Shown: positions 55,980-64,000 of the stretch, in pieces
Numbering within the stretch: the first letter of the stretch is position 1
How the letters are laid out: each line of letters begins with the position of its first letter
Assembly: GCA_033977485.1 (NCBI GenBank)
Contig: CM066988.1
Coordinates: 6,036,501 to 6,100,500 of the forward strand
DNA: 64,000 nt
Reading direction: 5' to 3'
Source of the DNA: Hydrangea macrophylla
Lineage: Eukaryota > Streptophyta > Magnoliopsida > Cornales > Hydrangeaceae
Position numbers and translations under genes: made by a program
The notes under the pieces: generated by a model
Seen by the model: the letters and a program-made list of their open reading frames with translations, nothing else
Databases searched by the model: none
What the model was told of the DNA's origin: nothing

Positions 55980-57361
55980 CTAAGAGAGCCAATCCATACC
56001 TAGGATTACGTCAAACTCCTTCATCGCTAGGACAATTAGTCTTGCAGGGATTTCATGATATCCTACTCGCAATGGACAATCCTTGCACACATGTCCTAAC
56101 TTGACTGAGGCTCCTAAAGGTGAGGTAGCCCTTAAAGCTTTCTCTAAATGGTGTGGTAGAATACCCAATCTTCGGATAATATTAACAGATATGAATGAAA
56201 GAGCAGCACCCGTATCAAAAAAAACTTTAACTTGGGAGTTAAACAAAGTCAATGTACCTTCCACTACTTGTTGATCGGGTTGAGCTTCTCCATAATCTCC
56301 TTCTTTATAAATAGTTCCATCATAACCAGCGGTATTGGGAATCACTGCGTTCAAGCGAGTCTGACCCTGTTGACCATAAGTCACCTGCTTAGGAGCAGTA
56401 CAGAACTTGCTAAAGTGACCTAGTTCACCACAGTTGTAACAAATTATCCCTTGTTGTACAGCACGCCTTGGTGCCTTGCAGTCTCGAGCCAGATGACCGG
56501 GGTTGCCATAGTTAAAGCATTTTCCAGCACTACTTCCTTCTCCTACTCGGGGCTGAGTCGGATAGGTAATAGCCTGGGGCTTCTTGCTACCATCGAAGTT
56601 CCTCTTCTGCCCTTGAGTACGATATGCCGGAGACTTATTTCCAAAGTGACCCCTTTGAGATGGCCGGAATTCGAATTGCTTTCGATTTACTCGAGCATCC
56701 TCTTCCAAATCGGTGGCAAGGCCGACTAGTCCTTCGAAAGACTTATCTAGGTGGCCGAGAGTCAAGCGACGAATCTGCGATTTCAACCCTTGGTTATACT
56801 TATGGATCCTCTTTTCCTCAGTATCCACCATATGAGGGGCAAACCGAGACAGTCTCTCGATATGAGTGGTGTACTCTTGCACCGATTTAGTTCCCTGAGT
56901 CAAATCCATGAATTCCTTCTCTCTCTTGTGCTTCTTTGTAGCTGGAAAATACTTTTCCAGAAATCTCCCCTTAAAAGCAGTCCACTTCATTCCCGTAGCA
57001 GCCGTGTTTCTAATGGTGGCTATCCTCGAGTCCCACCAATCTGTGGTAGCATCGATTAATTGGAAGGTAGCTAACCTCCTCTTATCCACTTCACTACACT
57101 AAACAACTTCGAACATACGGTCCATTTGTCTTAACCATTATTCGGCTTTCCAGGGTTCTGCAGTACCCGCAAACTACTCGGACCTTAGCGCACGAAATCT
57201 TTCTACCAGCTTATCCCCAGTTTGGCGGTCTTGTCGATTTTCATTCGTATTACTGATCCTCTCGAGGCATCTGATGAAAGCCTCAAACATTCCCCCATGG
57301 GATCAGCAGCCACAGGTGCTTCCTTGATCAAATTCTGGTTTCTCCTTTATCTTCCAGCCAT
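55980..57361 (-). pseudogene. gag: Gag and protease of Tekay F
   Basis: ATG at 57361, with an in-frame stop four codons later; the main open part begins at 57089. From there: Gag domain ([20 protein letters not shown], residues 27-46), first zinc knuckle [14 protein letters not shown] (191-204) whose second Cys has become Tyr, second knuckle [14 protein letters not shown] (217-230) intact, then aspartic protease [12 protein letters not shown] (290-301) and [11 protein letters not shown]. The Gag N-terminus (57090-57361) is in shifted frames with stops. Confidence 0.9.
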
Positions 57362-57709
57362 TCTATATGCATGTCAATGATGCACGAATGAGAAACATAA
57401 ATGAAACTGTTATATGAAGCAGTTATATCTATCAGTTTAAATGACAACAATAATCAAAAGAGTATTTATACATATAACTTCTTTTCAAGTTGATACAAAA
57501 AGCGTGTATGATCAGGTCAATGCCTACCCTATCTATATGGGTTAGGACGTACTTCGTCCATGTAGGAGTTAAGTGTCACAAAAATGGGGTCATTGCCCTA
57601 CACACCAATGCATGTAAATACAACTTACAAAAAGAGATAGAGCTATTAGTCCAAAAATAGTTCATGTGTACAAGGTCATATCTAAATCATCAATCGTCTC
57701 CATAGGCAG

Positions 57710-58305
57710 CTATGAGCAAATCCAACGAGTCAACCGGGCAAAAATACTGAACCTAAAAGGGACCCACAAGATCATAATCACCTCCCTGAGAGGCTGGTGA
57801 TAGAGCAGGCCCTGGGTTATCTCCCTCAACTGACACCTCCTCAGGCAGAACTAGCTCAAGGGCTAGCTCCTCCACAAGGTCGGCAACAAAGTCATCTAAA
57901 TATGCCGTCCTCCCCTACTACCTCCTCGGCAACAGGGATAACCATGACGCCATCGTCATCATCACCCTCAACCACGGGAACTACCGGCGGAGGCTTCTCC
58001 AACTGTGCAAGATAACCTGGATCTCAAGGGGAAGATAGAAAGCATCACTATTAACCAGTCTCAAAATCTCGACTAGCACTAATCGCTGATCCTCTGCAAA
58101 GTAACGAAGCTCAAGATGAACACAGGTCAAGTCAACAATGCCCACAACATGGACTTGATGCCACAAATCCGATACTATAGTCGTCGTGGCTAGCTGCTCA
58201 ATGACGGTGTGATATAAGTCAAGGAAAGCTAGGACTACTACCCCCAGAGTCACAAAATGTCCTCAAAACCCCGTCTGGCACATAGAGTGACTGAGCTGGA
58301 TCCAT
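57710..58305 (-). pseudogene. pre-gag leader ORF of Tekay F, frameshifted
   Basis: Between primer site and gag. From ATG 58305 it reads MDPAQSLYVPDGVLRTFCDS; after a shift it continues DLYHTVIEQLATTTIVSD (about 58190-58240) and NSDAFYLPLEI (about 58030-58060), then, in another frame, an acidic/proline part (EKPPPVVPVVEGDDDDGVM, about 57940-57995) and DDFVADLVEELALELVLPEE (about 57830-57890). The changes of frame keep composition coherent, which suggests a decayed protein of about 190 residues. I do not recognise it. Alternative: structured leader RNA with chance ORFs. Confidence 0.4.
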
Positions 58306-58474
58306 ACCGGATAACAAAGGTACTAACTTATGTCAGGACAGAAATAATCTTAGGCGTTTGGATTCCGGGTTTGTCCTCCTATCGTATCATCGGGTGTGTA
58401 AAGTTTAAGCTAACAAAATGTGGAATCGGCTCTATACTAGTAAACCCTAACCTGGCTAAACTATTCTGAGATAA

Positions 58475-58490
58475 CCTGGCTCTGATACAA
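58475..58490 (-). other. primer-binding site (tRNA-iMet), element F
   Basis: The minus strand reads TTGTATCAGAGCCAGG; only the second base differs from TGGTATCAGAGCCAGG. It lies eight bases from the 5' LTR. Confidence 0.88.
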
Positions 58491-58498
58491 CTAAATCA

Positions 58499-58928
58499 TG
58501 TCATGCCCCGACGTAGCATAAATATGGAAAGCCTTTAATTTCCTTTATGGACCCGTAGGCCGCGACAGTTTGAAGGATCGATTCCGTCCCAACGTCAAAC
58601 AACATAAAACCATAAATCAGAATAGAGCAATCAAGGCTTACAAAAAATCTTCTAACTTAATAATTATTACAGCACGGGATCACCTAAAGGCACAGACCGC
58701 CTTGAAACAAAATAATAACTATCATCTATTACACTCATCCTTATTACAAAAGCCAGTTTGTATCTTAAAACACATGAAGTAAATTCTTCCTCGGATAGTT
58801 GTTCTCAGTTCGCATAGTCATATTGTTCAGCCTGATCATAACTTGAAAAGCCTGAACACGAATGTCCAGGGCGCATCAACGCCATCAGCTTATTGAAGAT
58901 GGTGAGTATTAAAAACACGTACTTGAAT
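58499..58928 (-). repeat. 5' LTR of element F, 3' part only
   Basis: TGTCATGCCCCGACG to ACGTACTTGAAT, nearly identical to 50074-50505. It is cut at 58929 by Sirevirus S; the remaining 2.4 kb of this LTR should lie beyond S, outside the window. It contains the second copy of the 23-codon ORF. Confidence 0.93.
58805..58876 (-). CDS. LTR-encoded 23-aa peptide (5' LTR of F)
   Basis: ATG 58876, TGA 58805-58807. It begins MRPGHSCSGFSSYDQ; Arg-Pro aligns with the RPA of the long forms. In the 5' LTR it would lie in the genomic RNA leader, upstream of gag. Function unknown. Confidence 0.4.
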   Translation of the reverse strand: MRPGHSCSGFSSYDQAEQYDYAN

Positions 58929-60066
58929 TGTTGGCCCAAAAAGGAAACCTTAGAGGGGGGGTGAATAAGGTTTCAAAAATTAATTTAGAAATTATTCAAA
59001 TTGATTGCCCTATCAAATAGAATCACAAAAGTAATGTAAAGAAAAGGAGAAGAGATACTATGCAAACCGATTTTTAGGTGGTTCGGGAAACCGCACGTCG
59101 CGCCCTACTTCCACCCCTCAAGAACACCTCTTGAGGATTCCACTATCACAATCTCCTTCGGGTGAAGATTAAACCCTTACAATCTCTTCAAGGAAGAAAA
59201 TCCTCTTCACTTGAACTAGGGTTACACCAACCCTTAATACACACTACCTTTATAAATAGGTTTTGATACAAGAATGGAAGACTCTCTCAATAGAGTGGAT
59301 AAATACAAGATTTAAGCTCACAATAAATTGCTCTCAAGAAAATACAAATGAATGCTAGAGCAATAGAATTTATGATCTCACCAAACTAGGGCTCAAGAAA
59401 TTAATGAGATGAAATTCTTGGTTAGATTTTTCAAGGAGAGAGTTAAATGAAGTTCAAATAAATGTATTTATAGCTTCCTTTTGATTTCCAACCGTTGGGG
59501 GTAGTTGGGAGCAATTAATGCTACATTAAATGCAATAAACTAGCTGTTACTGTGTTTATTGCAGTCATTCAGTCGACTGTCTTCACAGGGCAGTCGACTG
59601 CTTTTCAAAAGGATATACTGAAATGTGAAGATCCGTCGACTGGGTCGCGAGGGCAGTCGACTGGAATGTTCACATTAAAAATCTCTATGTACCCAGGTCG
59701 ACTGTTCAGTCGACTGGATAATCAGTCGACTGAATCGACTTAACAGTCGACTGCTCTTTACAGACTTTCAAAGGAAAGGTTAGGTAAACTATGTAAAACC
59801 TTTATTAATCAACTTTGAGCCCTTAAGTAAGATGTTCACATAAACAATTTTGCTTACATAGAGTCCTAGATAATGATTACAACAAGATTCTTCAACTTGT
59901 AAGGCTCCGTTTGGCTTAGGATCAATGAACAAAAATCACCATGTATGAGAAAAAGATATATGATCAATGTCCCTGCAACTTAATCAACTTGAGATAATTA
60001 GAAACCATTACTAAGTAGTTTGTTGATCATCAAAATTATCCATTCAATTAATGGAAGGGGCTAACA
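58929..60066 (-). repeat. 3' LTR of Sirevirus S
   Basis: 1138 bp, TGTTGGCCC to GGGGCTAACA (imperfect inverted ends). The GTGGTTCGGGAAACCGCACG block is of a kind common in copia LTRs. It holds nine AGTCGACT-type palindromes at 59571-59752. Confidence 0.92.
59571..59752. repeat. CAGTCGACTG array in Sirevirus LTR
   Basis: Octamers start at 59571, 59592 (21 bp on), 59634, 59655 (21 bp on), 59696, 59708 (12), 59724 (16), 59733 (9) and 59745 (12). Six are perfect AGTCGACT. Steps of 21 and 12 bp recur in the internal array of S at 62049-62326. Confidence 0.88.
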
Positions 60067-60484
60067 ATCTCCCCCTTTTTGATGATGACAAACTACTTGT
60101 TGCCCAATAAAAAAGGTTATGATCAATGGATCAATGATGATACGTTTATCTACTTATGTTCAATGATACTTTTTCTCCCCCTTTGTCATTAACAAAAAAT
60201 AGATAAGGAGGCAAAGAACCAAGACTTAGAGTCATTATAGACAATGAAAAAGACAACAATGAAAAAGAAATGGTGTATTATAAACAAAAGATTGCATTAA
60301 CGCTGAATGTTGTCATATAAACACTTAAATTTATCTACAAAGTCAAAAGGCAAACATAAGCAGCTATCAACAGATACATAATCTAGTCAAGATTCAAAAA
60401 GAATTGTAAGATCAGTAAATGTGCAAAATTACAATGACTATTCATCTTCCCAAAATCTTATCCAACACACCAAGTACGACACAG
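60067..60484 (-). other. polypurine tracts and 3' UTR of S
   Basis: The minus strand ends AAAAAGGGGGAGAT at the LTR (60067-60080), the main polypurine tract. A second copy AAAGGGGGAGAAAAAG lies at 60170-60185. Repeated polypurine tracts are a known Sirevirus feature. No ORF in this stretch. Confidence 0.85.
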
Positions 60485-61783
60485 TCAAAAGTGTAAGCGA
60501 GTCCGGATGATACGGATCTCCTCACGAGCATCATCAACAGAAGCCTGAAGAGAGGATAGACGACGATCAAGAAGCTCCTGAGTAGCAGCAGTGGAAGTGC
60601 GCAAAGTGTCCAGAGAGCCATCAATCTCAAAAACATCGGCTCGTAAGGATGCGATGGCGCGCTGGTGATGCTCAGCTGCCTCCTGCTGTGAGGAAGATAA
60701 GGAAGCCTGCATAGCCTCAAGAGACTGGGTGTGAGAGACAGAGAGAGAAGAGATGGAGGTAGAGAGGCTCAGAACCTGAGCAGAAAGAATGGATAGCTGC
60801 TCCAATATGTCAGGAGCGGGTGTATCAACAGCAGGTGGAGGTGGAGGAGTGGAAGATGAAGATGGATGAGAAGAAGGAGTAGGAATGGAAGGGGTAGGAG
60901 CAGTAGGGGTTGCGGGATCAGTAGAGGCCTTGGGAATAAAAGCATTTGCCACGAGTTTGTATCCCATAAGGGATATAATGGTAGAGGAGTAGAAGTCAGT
61001 AGAAATGGGGTCATGGCGATCAAATTCATCCTCTAAGGGAACCTTGAAGTGACGAAAGACAGTGGTTAAAGCAAAACCGTAAGGCAAAGAACTGGTTTTA
61101 GATTTCTTTTGACATTCACAAATATGGCGGCAAAAGAGATATGGTAGATCATAAGATTTATTTTCAAGTAGGCACCAGATTAAAAACACATCCAAGAAAG
61201 AAACAGAATCTCGACCGCCAGCACGGGGCAGAAGTGTATAGGTGAGAAGATGGTGGATAATACGTGCCTCAAAGGTTAGGGCAGAAGCCTTGGGCTTCAC
61301 TGGATAAGACAACTCATTGTTGCCGGTGATAAGACGACAAGAAATAAGAGGGTCGAATCCGTGCCCTTGATTCCAAGAATTAATATTATATTCAGTAATG
61401 TCTCCACGACGGATATGAAAAATAGAAGAAACAGAGTCTGGATCCAAATGAATTTTAACACCGCGAACGAAAGAGTTAAGAGAGTCAGCACGATATCCAA
61501 AAGTCATATTACAATAGAATTCCTTAACAAGTGTGGGATAGCAGGGTTCACTAAGACTGGTAAAGAGATGCCATCCTAAACGTTCCAGAAGAAATCCTAA
61601 TCGAAGATTAGCAGATTTAGAAAAAGGAATGGGAAGAATCTTACCAAACACCACATTCCTGTGAGAGAAGACCTCATCAAAGCTTTCTTGTTCTTCTTGA
61701 GTAGGGAAGCGCTTGGCTTTGGTTGCCTGAGGAGTAGATGATGGACCACTAGCAGGGGTCTTCCTTTTAAGCTTGGGAACCAT
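60485..61783 (-). CDS. Sirevirus envelope-position ORF (putative plant transposon protein)
   Basis: 432 codons from ATG 61783 (MVPKLKRKTPASGPSSTP); upstream codons in frame have no ATG, so I chose this start. A basic N-terminus (KLKRK, AKRFPT) leads to a globular part with VFGKILPIPFS, LGWHLFTSL, LVKEFYCNMTFGY and FVRGVKIHLDPDSVS, resembling the Pfam family called putative plant transposon protein; then a Pro/Ser/Thr linker (about residues 285-325) and a long coiled coil to the C-terminus (ILEQLSILSAQVLSL through EEIRIIRTRLHF). No signal peptide or membrane span is seen, so an envelope role is doubtful in spite of the position. The frame is open over its full length. Function not established. 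Confidence 0.85.
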   Translation of the reverse strand: MVPKLKRKTPASGPSSTPQATKAKRFPTQEEQESFDEVFSHRNVVFGKILPIPFSKSANLRLGFLLERLGWHLFTSLSEPCYPTLVKEFYCNMTFGYRADSLNSFVRGVKIHLDPDSVSSIFHIRRGDITEYNINSWNQGHGFDPLISCRLITGNNELSYPVKPKASALTFEARIIHHLLTYTLLPRAGGRDSVSFLDVFLIWCLLENKSYDLPYLFCRHICECQKKSKTSSLPYGFALTTVFRHFKVPLEDEFDRHDPISTDFYSSTIISLMGYKLVANAFIPKASTDPATPTAPTPSIPTPSSHPSSSSTPPPPPAVDTPAPDILEQLSILSAQVLSLSTSISSLSVSHTQSLEAMQASLSSSQQEAAEHHQRAIASLRADVFEIDGSLDTLRTSTAATQELLDRRLSSLQASVDDAREEIRIIRTRLHF

Positions 61784-62376
61784 GAGATACCAACAAGGAA
61801 TGTTAGATAGCGAGAGCAAGAGAGGGAGAGAACAGAGATGGAGAGATACAGAGGAAGGAGAGGAAGGAGTTGAGGTATAAAGTTCAGAGAAGGGAGAGGA
61901 TAGAGAGGAAATGATAGAGAGGAAATGGGGGATTTAGAATGGGAAAGAAAGAAAAACGGAAGAGAAAGAAAAACGAAATCGCCGGAGGAAGAAGAAGTGA
62001 AGAATAAAAAGGAGAGAAGGGCGCAATATATATAGAATATAAGAAAGCAGTCGACTGCGTCGCATAAGCAGTCGACTGATCATCAAATTAGGGCTCAGAA
62101 ATTTGGGGCAGTCAGAGTCTCAGTCGACGCCTTAGTCGACTGAAGTGGGCAGGGATAACAGATTGTAAAAACAGTCGACGCCTCAGTCGACGGAAGTAGA
62201 CAGGGATATAGAAAGCAAAAACAGTCGACGGCACAGTTGACGCCTCAGTCGACTGATGTGTTCAGAAACAAGGGATCAAAGGAGAATGAATAGAACCAGT
62301 CGACTGTAACGGGAAGTCAGTCGACTGCTTTGGCTAAAGAATACACAGAAGGAGATGTCAGTCCAGATATAGAATT
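61784..62376 (-). other. spacer between pol and envelope-position ORF of S
   Basis: Purine-rich on the plus strand at 61800-62000, with GAGAGAGG-type runs, then a cluster of AGTCGACT/AGTCGACG palindromes at 62049-62326. A GCGCAATATATATAGAATAT stretch at 62020-62039 gives a TATA-like box; with the palindromes upstream in minus orientation, this could be an internal promoter for the ORF at 61783. That is inference. Confidence 0.5.
62049..62326. repeat. CpG palindrome array inside Sirevirus S
   Basis: Starts: 62049, 62070 (21 bp); 62110, 62122, 62134 (12, 12); 62173, 62185 (12); 62223, 62235, 62247 (12, 12); 62298, 62319 (21). Units are AGTCGACT or AGTCGACG, with AGTCAGAG and AGTTGACG variants. 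The array lies outside the LTR but repeats the motif and steps of the LTR array. Confidence 0.88.
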
Positions 62377-64000
62377 TTATAGCAGATCATTCAAATAGGA
62401 CAAGCCTAATTCTCTTCTAATAACGCAAAGACGTTCTTCGGGAAGGGGTTTTGTGAAAATATCAGCCCATTGACGATCGGTGTTGATGAAAACAAGATCA
62501 ACATCCCCCTTTTGAACATGATCGCGAATAAAATGATGACGAATCTCAATGTGTTTAGTCCGTGAGTGTTGGATAGGATTTTTGGATAAGCATATGGCGC
62601 TAGTATTATCACAATTTATAGGAATATGATCATAATAAAGTCCGAAATCTTCTAATTGTTGTTTCATATTAAGAGTTTGAGCACAACAACTTCCAGCAGC
62701 TATATATTCAGCTTCTGCTGTAGATAGAGCTACCGAATTTTGTTTCTTACTAAACCATGAGACAAGCGAATGTCCTAAGAAATGACATGTGCCACTAGTA
62801 CTTTTACGATCAATTTTACAACCGGCAAAATCCGCATCCGAAAAGCTTGTTAATTCAAAAGAGGTATTTTTAGGATACCAAAGACCTAAGTCTATAGTAC
62901 CTAGAAGATAACGAAAAATACGTTTAACCGCAATGACATGTGATTCCTTGGGTGAAGCTTGAAATCTAGCACAAAGGCATACGCTAAACATGATATCCGG
63001 TCTACTTGCGGTGAGATACAATAGACTACCAATCATTCCCCGAAAAAGCTTACAATCTACTGGCTTGCCGGTTTCATCTTTATCAAGTTTTAAAGTAGAA
63101 CTCATAGGTGTTTGAAAAACTTTGCTTCCTTCCAATCCAAATCTTTTTAAAAGATCTTTAATATACTTGGATTGATTTATGAAAATGCCATCTTTATGTT
63201 GCTTTATTTGAAGTCCAAGAAAGAAGTTTAGCTCCCCCATCAAACTCATTTCAAATTCATTTTGCATACATGATGCAAATTCTTCACACATCTTCTCATT
63301 TGTAGCTCCAAATATAATATCGTCCATGTAAATTTGAACAAGCAAGATATCTTCATTTGAGGTTTTAACAAAAAGAGTAGTATCAATTTTTCCTCGATTA
63401 AAACCAAGATCAATAAGATATTTACTTAATCTATCATACCAAGCACGTGGAGCTTGTTTTAAACCATATAAAGTTTTTGTGAGTTTAAAAACATGATCCG
63501 GAAAATGTGGATTTTCAAAACCGAGGGGTTGTTTAACATAGACTTCCTCGGAGATAAAGCCATTTAGAAAGGCACTTTTCACATCCATTTGAAAAAGTTT
63601 GAAATTTTTATAACAAGTAAAGGCAAGAAGCATCCTAATAGCTTCGAGTCTGGCTACGGGAGCATAGGTCTCCTCGTAGTCTATACCTTCTTCTTGATTG
63701 TAGCCTTGGGCAACTAATCTAGCCTTGTTTCTTACAACAATGCCGGATTCATCCTTTTTGTTTCGAAAAACCCATTTTGTTCCAATAATAGTGTGATCAT
63801 TAGGTTTAGGAACAAGAGTCCAAACTTCATTTCTCTCAAATTGATTTAGCTCTTCTTGCATAGCCAATAACCAATTTTCATCGTTCTCGGCTTCATCAAA
63901 ATTCTTGGGTTCAATTTGAGATAGAAATGCTAAGTTATTACAAATATTTTTGAGAGATGATCTAGTAGCTACACCTTGACTAGGATCTCCTAGGATTTGA
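62377..64000 (-). CDS. pol: copia RT-RNase H (Sirevirus S pol), partial
   Basis: Open from the right edge to the stop at 62377-62379, with no break. Near the edge the frame shows QILGDPSQGVATRSSL, a conserved stretch between integrase and RT. RT motifs: KARLVAQGYNQEEGIDYEET, QMDVKSAFLNGFI, LYGLKQAPRAWYDRL and the catalytic YMDDIIFG; RNase H: a DADFAGCKIDRKSTSGTC stretch, ALSTAEAEYIA and SRTKHIEIRHHFIRD. The end IRRELGLSYLNDLL is followed by the stop. Integrase, protease and gag are beyond the window. All catalytic residues visible are kept, so this part could be functional. Confidence 0.95.
   Translation of the reverse strand, partial: QILGDPSQGVATRSSLKNICNNLAFLSQIEPKNFDEAENDENWLLAMQEELNQFERNEVWTLVPKPNDHTIIGTKWVFRNKKDESGIVVRNKARLVAQGYNQEEGIDYEETYAPVARLEAIRMLLAFTCYKNFKLFQMDVKSAFLNGFISEEVYVKQPLGFENPHFPDHVFKLTKTLYGLKQAPRAWYDRLSKYLIDLGFNRGKIDTTLFVKTSNEDILLVQIYMDDIIFGATNEKMCEEFASCMQNEFEMSLMGELNFFLGLQIKQHKDGIFINQSKYIKDLLKRFGLEGSKVFQTPMSSTLKLDKDETGKPVDCKLFRGMIGSLLYLTASRPDIMFSVCLCARFQASPKESHVIAVKRIFRYLLGTIDLGLWYPKNTSFELTSFSDADFAGCKIDRKSTSGTCHFLGHSLVSWFSKKQNSVALSTAEAEYIAAGSCCAQTLNMKQQLEDFGLYYDHIPINCDNTSAICLSKNPIQHSRTKHIEIRHHFIRDHVQKGDVDLVFINTDRQWADIFTKPLPEERLCVIRRELGLSYLNDLL

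Larger units (their letters stand above)
50074..58928 (-). mobile_element. Tekay-type chromovirus F
   Basis: Minus-strand element with 3' LTR (50074-52878), polypurine tract, chromodomain, integrase, RNase H, RT, protease, Gag, leader, tRNA-iMet primer site and 5' LTR (from 58499), which is cut at 58929 by Sirevirus S. It inserted into integrase of copia W; TCTAT (50069-50073) is the expected duplication, its partner being outside the window. The reading frames are long and only a limited number of stops break them, so it is younger than A-E. Confidence 0.93.
58929..64000 (-). mobile_element. Sirevirus (Ty1/copia) element S, 3' part
   Basis: Minus-strand element running off the right edge. 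Visible: 3' LTR (58929-60066), polypurine tract with a second copy at 60175, envelope-position ORF with coiled coil, a spacer with CpG palindromes, and RT/RNase H. Extra polypurine tracts and an ORF between pol and 3' LTR are known Sirevirus marks. TGAAT (58924-58928), the last bases of the interrupted Tekay LTR, is a candidate target duplication. Open frames suggest a recent insertion. Confidence 0.92.

Noticed and set aside
56083..57102. Several plus-strand frames opposite Tekay gag
   Set aside because: Shadows of the well-supported minus-strand gag and protease.
57797..58015. Plus-strand frame rich in Pro, Ser and Thr
   Set aside because: Antisense to the probable leader ORF of Tekay F and without support of its own.

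Overview
The window is plant nuclear DNA. It is AT-rich, carries no recognisable host gene, and is built almost entirely of LTR retrotransposons nested inside one another. The lineages are flowering-plant ones: Athila-type Ty3/gypsy (tRNA-Asp primer sites, DLGAS protease, long LTRs), Tekay/Del-like chromoviruses (tRNA-iMet primer sites, C-terminal chromodomain), Ty1/copia elements including a Sirevirus with an envelope-position ORF, and one Stowaway-like MITE. This fits gene-poor, pericentromeric-type heterochromatin. I cannot name the species. I use letters for the elements.

Left part (1-11004). Athila element A (minus) runs off the left edge; its 5' LTR ends at 3828. It sits a few bases inside LTR X (3829-7453), which sits inside LTR Y (7454-9623), which appears to sit in the 5' end of copia element Z (9624-11004, resuming at 45482).

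Main nest (11005-45481). The gag of Z is split by LTR U (11005-11130 and about 44640-45481). U is split by Athila element E, which has lost its RT/integrase (11131-13521 and 41024 to about 44600). E is split by full-length Athila element B (13522-41018, perfect target duplication GTGAC). B is split in its 3' untranslated region by chromovirus C (16461-26220, duplication CAAAC/TAAAC). C is split inside its Gag zinc knuckle by solo LTR A2 (21952-23423, perfect duplication ATGTC). B also carries solo LTR T inside its 5' LTR (35258-38494) and a MITE inside its integrase (30348-30619). The stack is six layers deep.

Right part (45482-64000). The degraded rest of copia Z is followed by a truncated plus-strand LTR V (47910-48915) and a small gag-deleted copia W (49022-50073). 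W is cut by Tekay element F (minus, 50074 onward), whose 5' LTR is cut at 58929 by Sirevirus S (minus). S runs off the right edge and keeps open pol and envelope-like frames, so it is probably the youngest element here.

Two patterns are not explained by the standard anatomy. First, seven LTR copies from at least five divergent LTR types carry a small ORF at the same relative place. In three of them it is exactly 43 codons long, begins M-x-x-D-(I/L)-x-R-P-A and is rich in Tyr, Asp and Glu near its end; it follows a conserved AGCTT/AAGCT box. Second, unrelated elements share arrays of short CpG-centred palindromes (CAGTCGACTG, CAATCGATTG and a TCGCGCGA type) at fixed spacings of 12, 16, 19-20 or 21 bp. 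Both look like LTR modules under selection or in circulation between element classes.
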